64,000 bases of DNA from the NCBI RefSeq assembly GCF_026646375.1, contig NZ_JAIPPU010000002.1, forward strand, positions 1-64,000. The letters are read 5' to 3'. A model generated the notes under the pieces. The model saw only the letters and a list, made by a program, of their open reading frames with translations, did not search any database and was not told where the DNA came from. Position 1 is the stretch's first letter, and every line of letters starts with the position of its first letter. Shown in pieces: positions 51,833 to 62,961 of the stretch. The position numbers and the translations under genes were made by a program. Origin of the DNA: Acetobacterium wieringae (lineage in GTDB: Bacteria; Bacillota; Clostridia; Eubacteriales; Eubacteriaceae).

Positions 51833-53854
51833 TTAGCCAAAAATTCGACTGCCAACCTGATAGACAATTAAAGCAATGGTATAGGCCAACCCAATTTGAT
51901 AAGCCAATGCAAAAATAAAATCACGCCAACTTCCCAATTCTTTTTTCATGGTGGCAATGGCGGCCATACACGGCGATGCCAGTAAAACAAAGATCACGAA
52001 GCTGTAGGCGGAAACCGGTGTAAAGATCAGACTGATCGCTTCGGTAAAGCTGCCTTCCTGACCAGACAAAAGCACACTCATGGTACTGATAATCATTTCT
52101 TTGGCGGCAATACCCGTTAATAGCGCTACCGAAGCGACCCAGTTGCCAAAACCCAGTGGGATAAAGATTGGTGCAATGATTTTGCCGAATGCCGCTAAAA
52201 AGCTTTCATCCGGAGTTTGAACCATTTGAAGATCCGGGGTGAAGCTCTGCAAAAACAACAGCACCACTGAAGCCGCAAATATAATCGTTCCGGCCCGGAC
52301 AATAAATTCTTTGGTTCGTTGCCATACCTGAGTGGCGGTATTCTTAAGCTTTGGCAATCGTAACGGCGGAATCTCCAGCAGATAACCGGAATCGGCTCCC
52401 TTAAACCAGGTTTTCGACAGCACAAATCCGGATGTGAAAACTGCCGTCAAGCTAACCAGATAGAGAGAGAATACCAGCAGGGTCTGATATTCAACAAAAA
52501 ACACCGACGCCATCAAAACATAGATGGGCATCTTGGCCCCACAGGAGATAAACGGGGTCAGAACCGCCGTCAGCTTCCGCTCCCGTTCATTTTCCAGGGT
52601 TCGGGTAGCCATTACTCCCGGCACCGAACATCCCAATCCCACCACCATCGGGATAAAGGATTTACCAGATAAACCGAAATGTCGAAAAATCCGATCCATA
52701 ATGAAGGCAACCCGGGCCATATAACCGCTGTCCTCAAGAATGGAGATGAAAATAAACAGCACCACCAACTGTGGTACGAAAGTCAATACTGCGCCAACTC
52801 CGGTAATAATACCGTCATTGATCAGGGCAATGATCCAATCTGCTGCTCCCAAGCTTCCCAGACCAGCAGCCACCGTTACCATCAGCACATCATTGATAAA
52901 CCACTCAATCCCACCAATAGTAATTTCACCTACCAAGGTAATTGATACATAATAAATCACAAACATAAAGAAAAAGAAAATCGGCAGGGCAGCATAGCGG
53001 TTCATCAGCACCCGATCCAGTCGCTCCTGAAAAGGGGTGTTCTGCTCTTTGGTTTTTTTTGTTGCCTTGTTGATCCCATCGGTGATAAAGCGATAACGAT
53101 AATCGGCAATGGCACTGTCGACATCATGATTTGAGAGCATTTCGATTTTTTTTCTTGCGATACCGATATCTGCTAACAACTCAATATTTTTATCAATTTT
53201 CAGGAGCACTTCTTCATCTTTTTCGATTAGTTTAATGACCCGGAATAACCGTGGGTAATCGGGTAAAAGCTCGGGATATTTATTCTGAATAAGCGCATCA
53301 AATTCATTAAATACGGTCATTATATCCGGCGGAAAGATCTGCGGAAATTCTTTAAGTCGTTGAATATCAACAGTTTTTTCAACCACTTTGATCAATTCGT
53401 CAATGCCGGTTTCCTTCTGTGCCGATATTTCAATAAACGGATAACCGAAGATTTTTTCCATCTCCCGAACATCGATCTCCACCCCGGTTTTCTTGACCAC
53501 ATCCATCATGTTCAGCGCTCCCACCATCGGACAATTGAGTTCCATCAATTGGGTGCTCAAATACAGATTTCTCTCAATGTTGGAAGCGTCAATAATATTG
53601 ATAATCAGATCTGGCCGTTCATCCAGCAAAAAATTTCGGGAGACGATCTCGTCCATCGAGTACGGTGCCAGTGAGTAAATACCCGGCAAATCCACCAAGG
53701 TCATGTCCTTACTGGTGCCTCTCAAATCTCCCTCTTTTTTTTCAACCGTTACCCCTGGCCAATTCCCCACGTAGAGATTACTGCCGGTGAGACAATTAAA
53801 CAGCGTCGTTTTTCCTGAGTTGGGATTTCCCACCAACGCAATTTTATATTTCAT
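51833..53854 (-). CDS. feoB: ferrous iron transporter FeoB
   Basis: A 673-residue FeoB. The N-terminal G domain has GNPNSGKTT at about residues 9-17, DLPGIYSL and a NMMD motif; a helical GDI-like domain follows; the C-terminal membrane part has two Gate domains with the conserved VVGLGCSVPG. It carries Fe2+ across the membrane. The ATG at 53854 (MKYKIAL) has GAGG at the right distance and is preferred to the ATG at 53860. Downstream of feoA. Confidence 0.94.
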   Translation of the reverse strand: MKYKIALVGNPNSGKTTLFNCLTGSNLYVGNWPGVTVEKKEGDLRGTSKDMTLVDLPGIYSLAPYSMDEIVSRNFLLDERPDLIINIIDASNIERNLYLSTQLMELNCPMVGALNMMDVVKKTGVEIDVREMEKIFGYPFIEISAQKETGIDELIKVVEKTVDIQRLKEFPQIFPPDIMTVFNEFDALIQNKYPELLPDYPRLFRVIKLIEKDEEVLLKIDKNIELLADIGIARKKIEMLSNHDVDSAIADYRYRFITDGINKATKKTKEQNTPFQERLDRVLMNRYAALPIFFFFMFVIYYVSITLVGEITIGGIEWFINDVLMVTVAAGLGSLGAADWIIALINDGIITGVGAVLTFVPQLVVLFIFISILEDSGYMARVAFIMDRIFRHFGLSGKSFIPMVVGLGCSVPGVMATRTLENERERKLTAVLTPFISCGAKMPIYVLMASVFFVEYQTLLVFSLYLVSLTAVFTSGFVLSKTWFKGADSGYLLEIPPLRLPKLKNTATQVWQRTKEFIVRAGTIIFAASVVLLFLQSFTPDLQMVQTPDESFLAAFGKIIAPIFIPLGFGNWVASVALLTGIAAKEMIISTMSVLLSGQEGSFTEAISLIFTPVSAYSFVIFVLLASPCMAAIATMKKELGSWRDFIFALAYQIGLAYTIALIVYQVGSRIFG

Positions 53855-53908
53855 TTCCATTCCTCATTTCCCTTTTTCACAAATGCTGATTACTCTTTTA
53901 AACAACGA

Positions 53909-53933
53909 AACCACCTCAAAAGGTGGTTTTAGC
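53909..53933 (-). terminator. hairpin between feoA and feoB
   Basis: AAACCACCT/AGGTGGTTT around a 4-base loop lies in the gap between the feoA stop and the feoB start. On the minus strand it is followed by CGTTGTTT, not a clean T-run. It may lower feoB expression relative to feoA or mark a processing site. Confidence 0.5.
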
Positions 53934-53938
53934 GTTTA

Positions 53939-54163
53939 TTACTGAACCATTAAAATATTTTCAGCATCTTTTCTCCGAAGGCTGAGGGAATAACCTCTCA
54001 GGCGAACCTCTATGGGATCCCCAAATGGAGCTGTTTTATTAACTTGAATCTCTACCCCTGGTGTCACACCCATGTCCATGAGTTTACGACGCATTAAACC
54101 TTCCACAGCAATCGAACCAACACATGCCTTCTGACCTGGTCTTAAATCTTTCAACGTAAACAT
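53939..54163 (-). CDS. feoA: ferrous iron transport protein FeoA
   Basis: A 74-residue SH3-like FeoA. FTLKDLRPGQKACVGSI, RRKLMDMGVTPGVEI and the C-terminal RGYSLSLRRKDAENI are conserved. It binds and helps FeoB. The ATG at 54163 has an AGAAGG site 7 bases upstream. It is transcribed from a consensus promoter overlapped by an inverted repeat. Confidence 0.92.
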   Translation of the reverse strand: MFTLKDLRPGQKACVGSIAVEGLMRRKLMDMGVTPGVEIQVNKTAPFGDPIEVRLRGYSLSLRRKDAENILMVQ

Positions 54164-54245
54164 AAACACACCTTCTATTCTTCTTGTTTTATATTTATGG
54201 TAACCGTCATCATTTGTTAAAGATGACTTTCTTTTTGTTAGCTTT

Positions 54246-54280
54246 ATTATACTCTAATTGAAATTCATTGTCAATTAGAG
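54246..54280 (-). promoter_or_regulatory. feo promoter with 29-base inverted repeat (putative iron-repressor operator)
   Basis: On the minus strand TTGACA, 17 bases, TATAAT, a perfect promoter. The interval between -10 and -35, and part of the -35, is a dyad: CTCTAATTG and CAATTAGAG around 11 bases (54252-54280). Such a site would block polymerase when occupied. An iron-responsive Fur or DtxR/IdeR-type protein is the natural candidate; which one is not known. Confidence 0.78.
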
Positions 54281-54320
54281 TCAGTAACTTTTTCTGGTCT
54301 TAAGCATTTTTTAAACGTAT

Positions 54321-54355
54321 CTAAAAAAGAACGCTGAAAACAGCATTCTTTTTTA
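54321..54355. terminator. bidirectional terminator after uvrA
   Basis: AAAAAAGAA-CGCTG and CAGC-ATTCTTTTTT around a 4-base loop, between the uvrA stop and the feo promoter. Confidence 0.85.
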
Positions 54356-54439
54356 GTCGATAAACCTTCATACCGACCAATGACCTGGAGACACACCATG
54401 ATCGAACCAGTGTCGGTACTGGGTTAGCTTTTTTATCAA

Positions 54440-57247
54440 TTACGGCAAGATTTTCCTGAGATACTGGCCGGTATAGGATTGGGGCTCTCGGGCGATTTCT
54501 TCAGGAGACCCGATGGCAATAATGGTGCCGCCACCATCGCCCCCCTCCGGTCCAAGATCGATGATATGATCGGCCACTTTGATCATATCCAACTGGTGCT
54601 CAATAACGACCACCGTGCTACCGCTGTCAGCCAGCCGCTGGATGACATTAATCAGCTGATGGACGTCAGCAATATGCAAACCAGTGGTAGGCTCGTCAAG
54701 AACGTAGAGAGTTTTACCGGTATTGCGCTTACTTAATTCAGTGGCCAATTTTACCCGCTGGGCTTCTCCACCAGATAATTGGGTCGATGGCTGTCCCAAT
54801 TTTACATAACTGAGACCGACATCGTAGAGGGTTTGGAGCTTTTCTTTGATTTTAGGAATATTGCCAAAAAATTCCAGGGCTTCCTCCACCGTCATATCCA
54901 GTACGTCGGCAATGTTTTTGCCCTTGTATTTGACTTCCAGGGTTTCCCGGTTATAGCGCTTGCCGCCGCAGACCTCACAGGGTACATAAACGTCCGGCAA
55001 AAAATGCATTTCAATTTTAATAATCCCGTCACCGCTGCATTTTTCACAACGGCCACCTTTGACATTAAAGCTGAATCGGCCTTTCTGATAACCTCTGGCC
55101 TTGGCTTCCGGGGTTTTGGCAAACAGATCCCGAACCAGGTCAAAGACCCCGGTATAGGTGGCTGGATTGGAGCGGGGGGTTCTGCCAATCGGTGACTGAT
55201 CAATATCGATTACCTTATCGATGAATTCAACCCCATCGATACGGGTATATTTTCCCGGTTTTTTCAGGCTGCGATACAGTTTCTGAGAAATTCCCTTGTA
55301 TAAAATCTCATTGATCAGCGTGCTTTTACCGGATCCGGAAACTCCGGTTACACAGATAAATTTTCCCAGCGGAAAATCGACATCCAGGTTTTTTAAGTTA
55401 TTCTCCCGGGCACCGACAATCTTTATCATCTCTCCGCTTCCTTCCCGGCGCTTTTGCGGAATCGGGATAAAGCGCTTACCACTGAAATACTGGCCAGTGA
55501 TCGACTCCGGCACTGCCATAATGTCTAAAAGGCTTCCCTGTGCGACAATTTGGCCACCGTGAACCCCGGGCCCCGGGCCAATATCGACAATGTGGTCAGC
55601 AGCCTGCATGGTTTCCTCGTCGTGTTCCACCACAATCAGTGAATTTCCCAAGTCGGTTAAGCGCCGCAGCGTTTCCAGCAATTTCTGATTATCCCGTTGA
55701 TGGAGACCAATACTGGGTTCATCCAAAACATATAATACCCCCACCAGACCCGAGCCTATCTGGGTGGCTAACCGAATCCGCTGGGATTCACCACCCGAAA
55801 GCGTACCAGCATTCCGGGATAGGGTCAGGTATTCCAGTCCGACATTTTTCAAGAAGGTGAGCCGGGCCTCAATTTCTTTAAAGATCGACTCGCCAATCAT
55901 CATTTCCCGGTCAGTCATGGTCTGAGCTTTAAAAAAATCAAGCAATTGACCAATGGCCATATCGGTAATTTCGATGATATTTCGATCATGAATTGTTACT
56001 GCCAGACTGGTGGGATTGAGCCGCTTGCCATTACAGGTGGGACATGGGGTTTCGGACATATAGCGCTCAATTAACGACCGCATCCGCTCCGAGGTCGTTT
56101 CCAGGTAACGTCGCTCCATGTTCTTAATCAGTCCTTCAAAGGTGGAGCTATAGGTTCCCGAAAACTTACCTTCATAGGCGATTTCCAGAACCTCGTCGCT
56201 GCCATAAAGAAGCGCCTGTAAAAATGCCTCGCTGGCATCTTCCAGGGGTAACTCAATATCAAACTGGTGTTTTTTGGCCAGCGCCTTAATCAGATTGTAA
56301 TAATACTTGGAATCACTCTTTAAACCAAAGAATTTGATGGCCCCGTTGGCAATCGATAAACTTTTATCGGGAATCAGTAAATCCGGATCCACTTCCTGAT
56401 GAAATCCCAGACCGTGACAATCCGGACACATTCCAAAGGGATTATTAAACGAAAACGTCCGGGGCTCCAATTTGTCCATGGCAATGCCACAATCGGCACA
56501 GGCCAGTTTTTCGCTAAAAAGCTGTGACTCGCCGCCAATCACATCACAGATCACCAGACCACCAGATAGCTTCAGGGCAATTTCCAGTGAGTCGGTCAAC
56601 CGTTTGCCAAGGTTTTCCTTCGCCACCAGACGATCCACCACCACTTCAATGGTGTGCTTTTTATTTTTATCAAGATTAATTTCATCGGTAACTTCCATCG
56701 CCTCCCCATCAACAATGATCCGGACAAAGCCTTCTTTTCTGATGTGATCGATGATCTTTTTATGCTGTCCCTTTTCCTTCCGGATTACCGGTGCCAGAAT
56801 CTGAAATTTTGTTTTTTCCGGTAGCGCCATGATGCTGTCGACTATCTGATCCACCGATTGCGATTGTACCACCTTGCCGCACTTGGGGCAATGGGGAATC
56901 CCAATCCGGGCATAGAGCAATCGCAGATAATCATAAATCTCGGTGACTGTCCCTACCGTAGAACGGGGGTTACGATTAGTGGTTTTCTGGTCAATCGAAA
57001 TTGCCGGGGATAAACCGTCAATGCTTTCCACATTGGGCTTCTGGGACTGCCCCAGAAACTGCCGGGCGTAGGAAGAAAGCGACTCCATGTAACGGCGCTG
57101 TCCTTCGGCATAAATGGTGTCAAAGGCAAGCGAGGACTTCCCCGAGCCACTAAGCCCGGTGAATACCACCAGCTGATCCCGGGGTATTTTTAAGTTAATG
57201 TTTTTTAAATTGTGCTCTTTGGCACCTTTTATTTCGATATATTTCAT
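54440..57247 (-). CDS. uvrA: excinuclease ABC subunit A
   Basis: A 935-residue UvrA with two ABC ATPase modules. Walker A motifs GLSGSGKSS (N-terminal) and GVSGSGKST (C-terminal) are present, two signature regions contain LSGGE, and two zinc modules are formed by [14 protein letters not shown] and [14 protein letters not shown]. Scans DNA for damage and loads UvrB. It lies downstream of uvrB with a 161-base gap in which I see no strong terminator. Confidence 0.96.
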   Translation of the reverse strand: MKYIEIKGAKEHNLKNINLKIPRDQLVVFTGLSGSGKSSLAFDTIYAEGQRRYMESLSSYARQFLGQSQKPNVESIDGLSPAISIDQKTTNRNPRSTVGTVTEIYDYLRLLYARIGIPHCPKCGKVVQSQSVDQIVDSIMALPEKTKFQILAPVIRKEKGQHKKIIDHIRKEGFVRIIVDGEAMEVTDEINLDKNKKHTIEVVVDRLVAKENLGKRLTDSLEIALKLSGGLVICDVIGGESQLFSEKLACADCGIAMDKLEPRTFSFNNPFGMCPDCHGLGFHQEVDPDLLIPDKSLSIANGAIKFFGLKSDSKYYYNLIKALAKKHQFDIELPLEDASEAFLQALLYGSDEVLEIAYEGKFSGTYSSTFEGLIKNMERRYLETTSERMRSLIERYMSETPCPTCNGKRLNPTSLAVTIHDRNIIEITDMAIGQLLDFFKAQTMTDREMMIGESIFKEIEARLTFLKNVGLEYLTLSRNAGTLSGGESQRIRLATQIGSGLVGVLYVLDEPSIGLHQRDNQKLLETLRRLTDLGNSLIVVEHDEETMQAADHIVDIGPGPGVHGGQIVAQGSLLDIMAVPESITGQYFSGKRFIPIPQKRREGSGEMIKIVGARENNLKNLDVDFPLGKFICVTGVSGSGKSTLINEILYKGISQKLYRSLKKPGKYTRIDGVEFIDKVIDIDQSPIGRTPRSNPATYTGVFDLVRDLFAKTPEAKARGYQKGRFSFNVKGGRCEKCSGDGIIKIEMHFLPDVYVPCEVCGGKRYNRETLEVKYKGKNIADVLDMTVEEALEFFGNIPKIKEKLQTLYDVGLSYVKLGQPSTQLSGGEAQRVKLATELSKRNTGKTLYVLDEPTTGLHIADVHQLINVIQRLADSGSTVVVIEHQLDMIKVADHIIDLGPEGGDGGGTIIAIGSPEEIAREPQSYTGQYLRKILP

Positions 57248-57408
57248 ATTTGTGTTTACTCTCTCCTTATATTACCGCATGAATTATTAAATGGAAAAAC
57301 ACCATTCTGTCATGGTCTGGTACATCTGTTGTCCGATATTAGCCGACACTGCAAATAAAAAACAACTAAAATTCAGTCTCAGTCATCTCGTCATACCATC
57401 AACTTAAG

Positions 57409-59385
57409 CTATCTTCGGTAATTTTTCAGATGATGAATTTCATCCCGCAGTTTAGCTGCCCGTTCAAACTCCAGAGCTTCGGCCGCAGTCAGCATTTCTA
57501 CTTCCAGTTCTTTAATCTTTACATCAATATCCAAGGCTTCATCACCAATTGCATAGGTTGCCGCTTCCTCGGCCACCTTGGTCGCCTCGATAACAGCATG
57601 GATATCTTTTTTGACCGAACTGGGGGTAATCCCATGGGCTTCGTTGTAGGCGCTTTGAATATCCCGGCGGCGATTGGTTTCGCTAATGGCCCGATCCATC
57701 GAGGGCGTCATCTTGTCTGCATACATGATGACATGACCATCCAGATTACGAGCTGCCCGACCAATCGTTTGAATTAAAGACGTTTCTGATCGCAGGAATC
57801 CTTCTTTGTCAGCATCCAAAATCGCCACCAAACCGACTTCCGGCAGATCAAGCCCCTCCCTGAGTAGGTTGATGCCCACCAGCACCTCAAAGGTACCCAA
57901 CCGTAAATCCCTTAGAATCTTCATTCGCTCAATGGTATCCACATCCGAATGCAGATAGTTCACAAGGACACCATTTTCTTTGAGGTAGTCGGTTAGATCT
58001 TCAGCCATTTTCTTTGTTAACGTGGTGACCAGTACCCGATTGCCCTTGCCGGTGGTCAATTTGATTTCACCTAGCAGGTCATCGATCTGACCGGCAACCG
58101 GGCGAACTGTGATTTCCGGATCGATCAGACCGGTCGGCCGGATAATCAGCTCAACGGTATTTTGGTTGTGTTCTTTTTCATATTTGCTAGGGGTTGCCGT
58201 TGTAAAGACAATCTGATTGATCTTGCTCTCAAATTCGGAAAAATTCAAGGGGCGGTTATCATAGGCTGAAGGCAGCCGGAAGCCATAGTCCACCAGGTTA
58301 CTCTTACGGGCTCTATCCCCGGCATACATTCCGCCAATCTGGGGAATCGAGACATGGGACTCATCGGCAATCATCAGAAAATCCTTGGGAAAATAATCGA
58401 TCAGGGTATAGGGTGGTGATCCTGGGGGCAGTCCGTTGATGTAGCGGGTATAATTCTCAATACCGTTGCAATAGCCCATTTCCCGGAGCATTTCAATGTC
58501 GTAGTTGGTTCGTTGAAGAATCCTCTGGGCTTCCACCAGACGATTGTTTTGAGTATACTCATCATAGCGATGCCGCAGTTCCTGCTGAATGCCAGCAATC
58601 GCCCGTTCCAGATTTTCCGGGGTGGTCGTATGGTGAGAAGCCGGGAAAATCGAGACATGGTTCAACTCCCCGTAAATCTCCCCGGTCAGGGTGTCAATCT
58701 CAGTAATCCGTTCAATTTCATCCCCAAAAAATTCCAGTCGGATCGCCCTATTGGATGAAGCCGAAGGAAATATTTCCAGAATATCGCCGCGAACCCGAAA
58801 GTTATTCCGCTCAAAAGCAATGTCATTTCGGGTGAATTGAATATCCACCAGCTTACGGATAATCGTATCCCGATCTTTTTCCATCCCCGGACGAAGTGAC
58901 AGCATCAAATTTTCATAATCATAAGGACTCCCCAGTCCATAAATACAGGACACACTGGCAACCACAATGACATCCCGGCGTTCAAATAAAGCTGCTGTAG
59001 CAGAGTGACGCAATTTATCAATCTCGTCATTGATGGATGAGTCTTTTTCGATAAATAGATCCGAATGCGGTACATAAGCTTCCGGCTGATAATAATCATA
59101 ATAGCTGACAAAATACTCCACCGCATTGTCCGGAAAAAAACTCCGAAACTCATTGGTCAACTGAGCCGCCAGAGTTTTATTATGAGCAATCACCAAGGTC
59201 GGCTTTTGCACCGCTTCAATCACCTTGGCCATGGTATAAGTTTTTCCGGAGCCAGTGACACCCAATAAGGTTTGATACTTTAATCCCGCCTTGATTCCGT
59301 TGGCGATTTTTTCGATGGCCGGACCCTGATCGCCCTTGGGTTCGTATTCCGAGACAACCTTAAATGCATGCTTCATATCTTTCAT
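57409..59385 (-). CDS. uvrB: excinuclease ABC subunit B
   Basis: A 658-residue UvrB. The Walker A GVTGSGKT is near residue 40, the beta-hairpin region [12 protein letters not shown] follows, helicase motif [11 protein letters not shown] is present, and a C-terminal UVR domain ([17 protein letters not shown]) contacts UvrC. The ATG at 59385 has GGAGG 6 bases upstream and is preferred to a GTG at 59391. Confidence 0.96.
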   Translation of the reverse strand: MKDMKHAFKVVSEYEPKGDQGPAIEKIANGIKAGLKYQTLLGVTGSGKTYTMAKVIEAVQKPTLVIAHNKTLAAQLTNEFRSFFPDNAVEYFVSYYDYYQPEAYVPHSDLFIEKDSSINDEIDKLRHSATAALFERRDVIVVASVSCIYGLGSPYDYENLMLSLRPGMEKDRDTIIRKLVDIQFTRNDIAFERNNFRVRGDILEIFPSASSNRAIRLEFFGDEIERITEIDTLTGEIYGELNHVSIFPASHHTTTPENLERAIAGIQQELRHRYDEYTQNNRLVEAQRILQRTNYDIEMLREMGYCNGIENYTRYINGLPPGSPPYTLIDYFPKDFLMIADESHVSIPQIGGMYAGDRARKSNLVDYGFRLPSAYDNRPLNFSEFESKINQIVFTTATPSKYEKEHNQNTVELIIRPTGLIDPEITVRPVAGQIDDLLGEIKLTTGKGNRVLVTTLTKKMAEDLTDYLKENGVLVNYLHSDVDTIERMKILRDLRLGTFEVLVGINLLREGLDLPEVGLVAILDADKEGFLRSETSLIQTIGRAARNLDGHVIMYADKMTPSMDRAISETNRRRDIQSAYNEAHGITPSSVKKDIHAVIEATKVAEEAATYAIGDEALDIDVKIKELEVEMLTAAEALEFERAAKLRDEIHHLKNYRR

Positions 59386-59500
59386 CAGCACCCTCCAATC
59401 AATTCGATGAACATTCGTTCCATTATTCTATCACAGCTTTTTTTTAATGGCAAACAATAATCCTTATCATTTAATAAAATCTTAATTATTCCTCTCAACT

Positions 59501-59527
59501 AAAAAAAGCATGCCGTCACGGCATGCT
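59501..59527 (-). terminator. intrinsic terminator after ctpA
   Basis: On the minus strand AGCATGCCG, loop TGA, CGGCATGCT, then TTTTTTT. It lies directly after the ctpA stop. Confidence 0.95.
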
Positions 59528-59535
59528 CATAAATT

Positions 59536-60735
59536 CTAATTAGTTCCACTGAGAACCTGTAAGGCTTTTTGCAGCTGAACATCTTCTTCGTCGGTGAAAA
59601 AATTATTTTTCATAAAGTCGGTGGCTTCAATCACACTATTCGGTTCTAACCCTTTTTCGTGAATGTTGTTGCCATTGGGAGTGAAATATTCAGAGTTGGT
59701 CACCTTAAAGCCTCCGCCATCGGTGAGACTGATGATTTCCTGAACAATCCCCTTGCCAAAAGTCTTGGTGCCGATCAGCTGGGCAGCACCCGTATCCTGG
59801 AGGGCTCCAGCCAATATTTCAGCCGAGCTTGCCGTTCCACCATCCACCAGGGCAACCATTGGTAGGCTAAGCTGTTCCGTGCCATCCGAGGTATACTCAG
59901 TTTTATTGCCGTTTTTATCAACCGTATAAACAACCAGGGTTTCACCCAGAATCCGGTCAGCAATTTCCACCGCTTCTTTTACGCCACCACCGGGGTTGCT
60001 ACGCAAATCAATCACCAGACCGGTAATATTCTGAGCCAGCAATTCATTCAGCTGAGTATCAAAATCGTCTGCGGTTTTATCTGTAAATTCACTGATCTGG
60101 ATATAGCCTTTATCGCCGATCACCCGGGATTCCACCGTTTTTGCTTCAATGACTTTGCGTACTAATTGCATATCAATGACTTCCTCGCCACGCAAAAGGG
60201 TAATATTAACGGTGGTATCTGCTGGCCCCTTTACCTTGGCAACCACTGCATCTGAGCCAATCGTACTGACATCTTCTCCATCTACTTTGATAATTTTATC
60301 GCCCGTTTTTATCCCGGCCTGATCAGCCGGTGTGTCTTTTTGTGGGGCAATTACATATGTCACGCCCTGATCATCTTCTGTCACCACAACCCCAATGCCT
60401 TCATATACGCCGGTGGCTGATTCCATATATTTCTTAAATTCTTCGGATGTAAAATAACTGCTATAGGGATCACCCAGACTGTCAAACATCCCCTTGATGG
60501 CCCCATCAATTAATGTGGTGTTATCAACATCCTTATAATACTCCAGATCAATCTGTTCTTTTAGTGCCAATAGTTTTTTAATCCCAGCGGCCGTTTCACT
60601 GCTGTCAACCGTCACAATCAACTTATTGCCGACCAGATAATTGCTTGTTGTGGCCACTGTGAAGGTGATGATATTTGTGATGATCAACACCACAATTACC
60701 ACGATGAGCTTGGCTTTTTTTGACTTATTTTCCAT
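59536..60735 (-). CDS. ctpA: S41 family C-terminal processing peptidase (CtpA)
   Basis: A 399-residue secreted or membrane-anchored protease. An N-terminal membrane segment (about 9-30), a PDZ domain (about 100-180) and the S41 catalytic domain with Ser in DGGTASSAEILAGAL and Lys in GTKTFGKG are present. It cleaves C-terminal ends of exported proteins. It follows the M23 peptidase gene, separated by a palindromic terminator, in an ftsEX neighbourhood. Confidence 0.93.
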   Translation of the reverse strand: MENKSKKAKLIVVIVVLIITNIITFTVATTSNYLVGNKLIVTVDSSETAAGIKKLLALKEQIDLEYYKDVDNTTLIDGAIKGMFDSLGDPYSSYFTSEEFKKYMESATGVYEGIGVVVTEDDQGVTYVIAPQKDTPADQAGIKTGDKIIKVDGEDVSTIGSDAVVAKVKGPADTTVNITLLRGEEVIDMQLVRKVIEAKTVESRVIGDKGYIQISEFTDKTADDFDTQLNELLAQNITGLVIDLRSNPGGGVKEAVEIADRILGETLVVYTVDKNGNKTEYTSDGTEQLSLPMVALVDGGTASSAEILAGALQDTGAAQLIGTKTFGKGIVQEIISLTDGGGFKVTNSEYFTPNGNNIHEKGLEPNSVIEATDFMKNNFFTDEEDVQLQKALQVLSGTN

Positions 60736-60774
60736 GTTTTCACCTTATCCTAAATTTTATTATTATACAAATAA

Positions 60775-60810
60775 AACAGGAGAAAAGAATCATGATTCTT
60801 TTCTCCTGTT
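60775..60810. terminator. perfect palindrome/terminator between M23 peptidase and ctpA
   Basis: An 18-base arm AACAGGAGAAAAGAATCA pairs with its exact complement (36 bases in all). On the minus strand TTTTATTTG follows. It could terminate transcription after the peptidase, so ctpA may rely on readthrough or its own promoter. Confidence 0.8.
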
Positions 60811-60837
60811 CTTTCGTTATAGTCTACAATGTTTCGC

Positions 60838-62007
60838 TTAAAAATATCCTAAAGGATCAACAAATGATCCGCCGGAAAGTACGCCGAAATGGAGATGCGC
60901 ACCGGTGGAATTACCAGTGGAGCCGACGTAACCAACGACATCGCCTTTATTGACAGTTTGACCTGCCGATACAGCAACTCCGCTCATATGAGCATACATG
61001 GCCTGAAGGCCGTTGCCTAAATCCAAAATTACACAATTTCCATAACCACCATTCCAGCCGGCTGATAAAACCGAACCGTTCCCCATGGCCAGTATTGGTG
61101 TTCCGGATGGTGCACCCATATCAACGCCATAATGGGTCCGGTAGTCACCCCAGATGGGGTGTAACCGGGTGCCAAAGAAATCATCATCGGCGGATGGATA
61201 ATAGCCCGGACACGGCCATTGATAGGTTCCGTTTGATGGGACAAAGGTCGTGCTGCCACCAGTGGTTGACCCGCCAGAAGCGGCTGCCTGGGCTGCCATC
61301 ATTTCCCGAACCTGAGCTTCAATGCTCGCTGCGTTGGCTGCTTCAGCCGCCACAATTGCCTGATACTCAGCGACGATCGCCTGGTTTTGGGCCAAGAGAC
61401 TGTCTTTCTGAGCTTTAATTTCCTGCTGCTGGGCTAAGGCCGTTTCCTGCTCAGTTTTTTTAGAAACTGTCTGCAGCCGGTCGGCCTCAATTTTAGCTTT
61501 CTTTTCATCGATTATTTTCTTTGTTTCAGCTAAAGCGTCCAATGATGCCTTATCCGATTCAATGATATAGCGGGACATGTCAACCTTGGTGACAAAGTCG
61601 GCAAAATCGGATGAAGTAAATAAAAACTCCAACATACTACCATTTCCGTACATGTACATAGTACGGACACGTTCGTTCATGGCTTCTTCCTGTTCTTTCC
61701 GTTTGGCTTCGGCAATATTGAGTTCTTCCTGAGTTTTGGCAATGTTCGCTTCCAATACGGCTATCTCAGAATTAATTTTATCAATGACGCCCGTGATCCG
61801 GCTCATTTCTTCGTTGGCCTTGCCGATTTCGGCCTCGATACCAGCAATCGTATTCTGGGTCATGTCAATCTGGTATTGTGCAGCCGCCTGTTTTTGATTA
61901 CTTTCTGCCAGCTGTTCGGTCAGGGATGCAGCATTAACCGGAGATATCAGTATCCCCAATGTCACCATCATACCCACTATGCCTGAAATAATATGTTTTT
62001 TTGTCAT
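60838..62007 (-). CDS. secreted M23 (LytM) murein hydrolase with coiled coil, PcsB/EnvC-like
   Basis: A 389-residue protein. A signal peptide (about 1-27, cleaved after VNA) is followed by a long coiled coil (about 28-245), a Gly/Ser/Thr linker, and an M23 peptidase domain with HYGVDMG and HLHFG zinc motifs (about 290-389). Such proteins are activated by the FtsEX complex to cut peptidoglycan at division. ftsX lies 36 bases upstream, strongly suggesting this partnership. The ATG at 62007 has AGGAGG 8 bases before it. Confidence 0.93.
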   Translation of the reverse strand: MTKKHIISGIVGMMVTLGILISPVNAASLTEQLAESNQKQAAAQYQIDMTQNTIAGIEAEIGKANEEMSRITGVIDKINSEIAVLEANIAKTQEELNIAEAKRKEQEEAMNERVRTMYMYGNGSMLEFLFTSSDFADFVTKVDMSRYIIESDKASLDALAETKKIIDEKKAKIEADRLQTVSKKTEQETALAQQQEIKAQKDSLLAQNQAIVAEYQAIVAAEAANAASIEAQVREMMAAQAAASGGSTTGGSTTFVPSNGTYQWPCPGYYPSADDDFFGTRLHPIWGDYRTHYGVDMGAPSGTPILAMGNGSVLSAGWNGGYGNCVILDLGNGLQAMYAHMSGVAVSAGQTVNKGDVVGYVGSTGNSTGAHLHFGVLSGGSFVDPLGYF

Positions 62008-62043
62008 CCAACAATCCTCCTGTGTTTGACCAAGTCTAATCAT

Positions 62044-62961
62044 TTATACATCCAAGAATTTGCGAATCGCAAATACGCTACCAACGGCACCGATAAACCC
62101 TCCGTAAATCAGGTAGAAGAAAATCAATTGTCCCATCACTGCATCGGGAGAAGCCAAACTGGCATCCACTGGCAAAAATAAATTTCCGCCAACTAATCCC
62201 AAAATATAATAATAGGTGATCCGAATAATCAGGAAAGCAACAATGGCTCCCATCAACCCCAACAGCGTCCCTTCCAGAATGAACGGCGCCCGGATATAGG
62301 CGTTGGTTGCACCCACATATTTCATAATGCCAATTTCCCGTCGTCTTGCAAAAACGGTTAATTTAATCGTATTGTAAATAATAAAGATGGAAATCATTGA
62401 TAACACCACCAATACCACTATACTTAAAGTATTGGTAAATTTATTGAAACTCACCAGTGCTTCCACATATTCCTGACCATATCGGACGTACTCAACCCCT
62501 TGGCCTTCAAACGACATGGCCAGAGTTTGAACTTCATCCATATCATCCGGATCAGTCACCCGGACAACAAAGGATGCCGGCATTGGGTTGTTTTCTGAAT
62601 TATAACCACTGAGCAGCGGCGCATAATCTTCCAGACTGACGGTGAACTTTTCCAAAGCTTCTTCGGCACTTTCAAAGGTAACTTCTTCAATCAGGTCACT
62701 TTTCTCCAAAGCCTGTTCTATGGTTGCTTTTTGAGTGTCGGTAAAATCGGACTGGAGAAAGATTTTCAGTTCCAGTTTCGATTCCACATCTTTGGTCACT
62801 TCCTGAACATTGATGGTTAAGATCAGAAAAATCCCCAGGATAATCAACGCAGCAATTACCGACAGCACCGAAGCCGCACTCATCAGGTTATTTCGTTCAA
62901 TGCTTTTTAAGGTATCCCGGACAACATTTTTGGGCATTGTTTTAATGGAACTAAACTTCAT
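62044..62961 (-). CDS. ftsX: cell division protein FtsX
   Basis: A 305-residue permease-like protein with four membrane segments (one near residue 35, three at the C-terminal end) and a large extracellular loop between the first two, which binds the murein hydrolase. FtsE gives the ATPase. The start at 62961 follows AGGTAGG within the end of ftsE; the frame is open to 62985. Confidence 0.93.
   Translation of the reverse strand: MKFSSIKTMPKNVVRDTLKSIERNNLMSAASVLSVIAALIILGIFLILTINVQEVTKDVESKLELKIFLQSDFTDTQKATIEQALEKSDLIEEVTFESAEEALEKFTVSLEDYAPLLSGYNSENNPMPASFVVRVTDPDDMDEVQTLAMSFEGQGVEYVRYGQEYVEALVSFNKFTNTLSIVVLVVLSMISIFIIYNTIKLTVFARRREIGIMKYVGATNAYIRAPFILEGTLLGLMGAIVAFLIIRITYYYILGLVGGNLFLPVDASLASPDAVMGQLIFFYLIYGGFIGAVGSVFAIRKFLDV

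Noticed and set aside
54779-55195. A 138-codon plus-strand frame inside uvrA
   Set aside because: Fully antisense to UvrA ATPase motifs, with no start signal.
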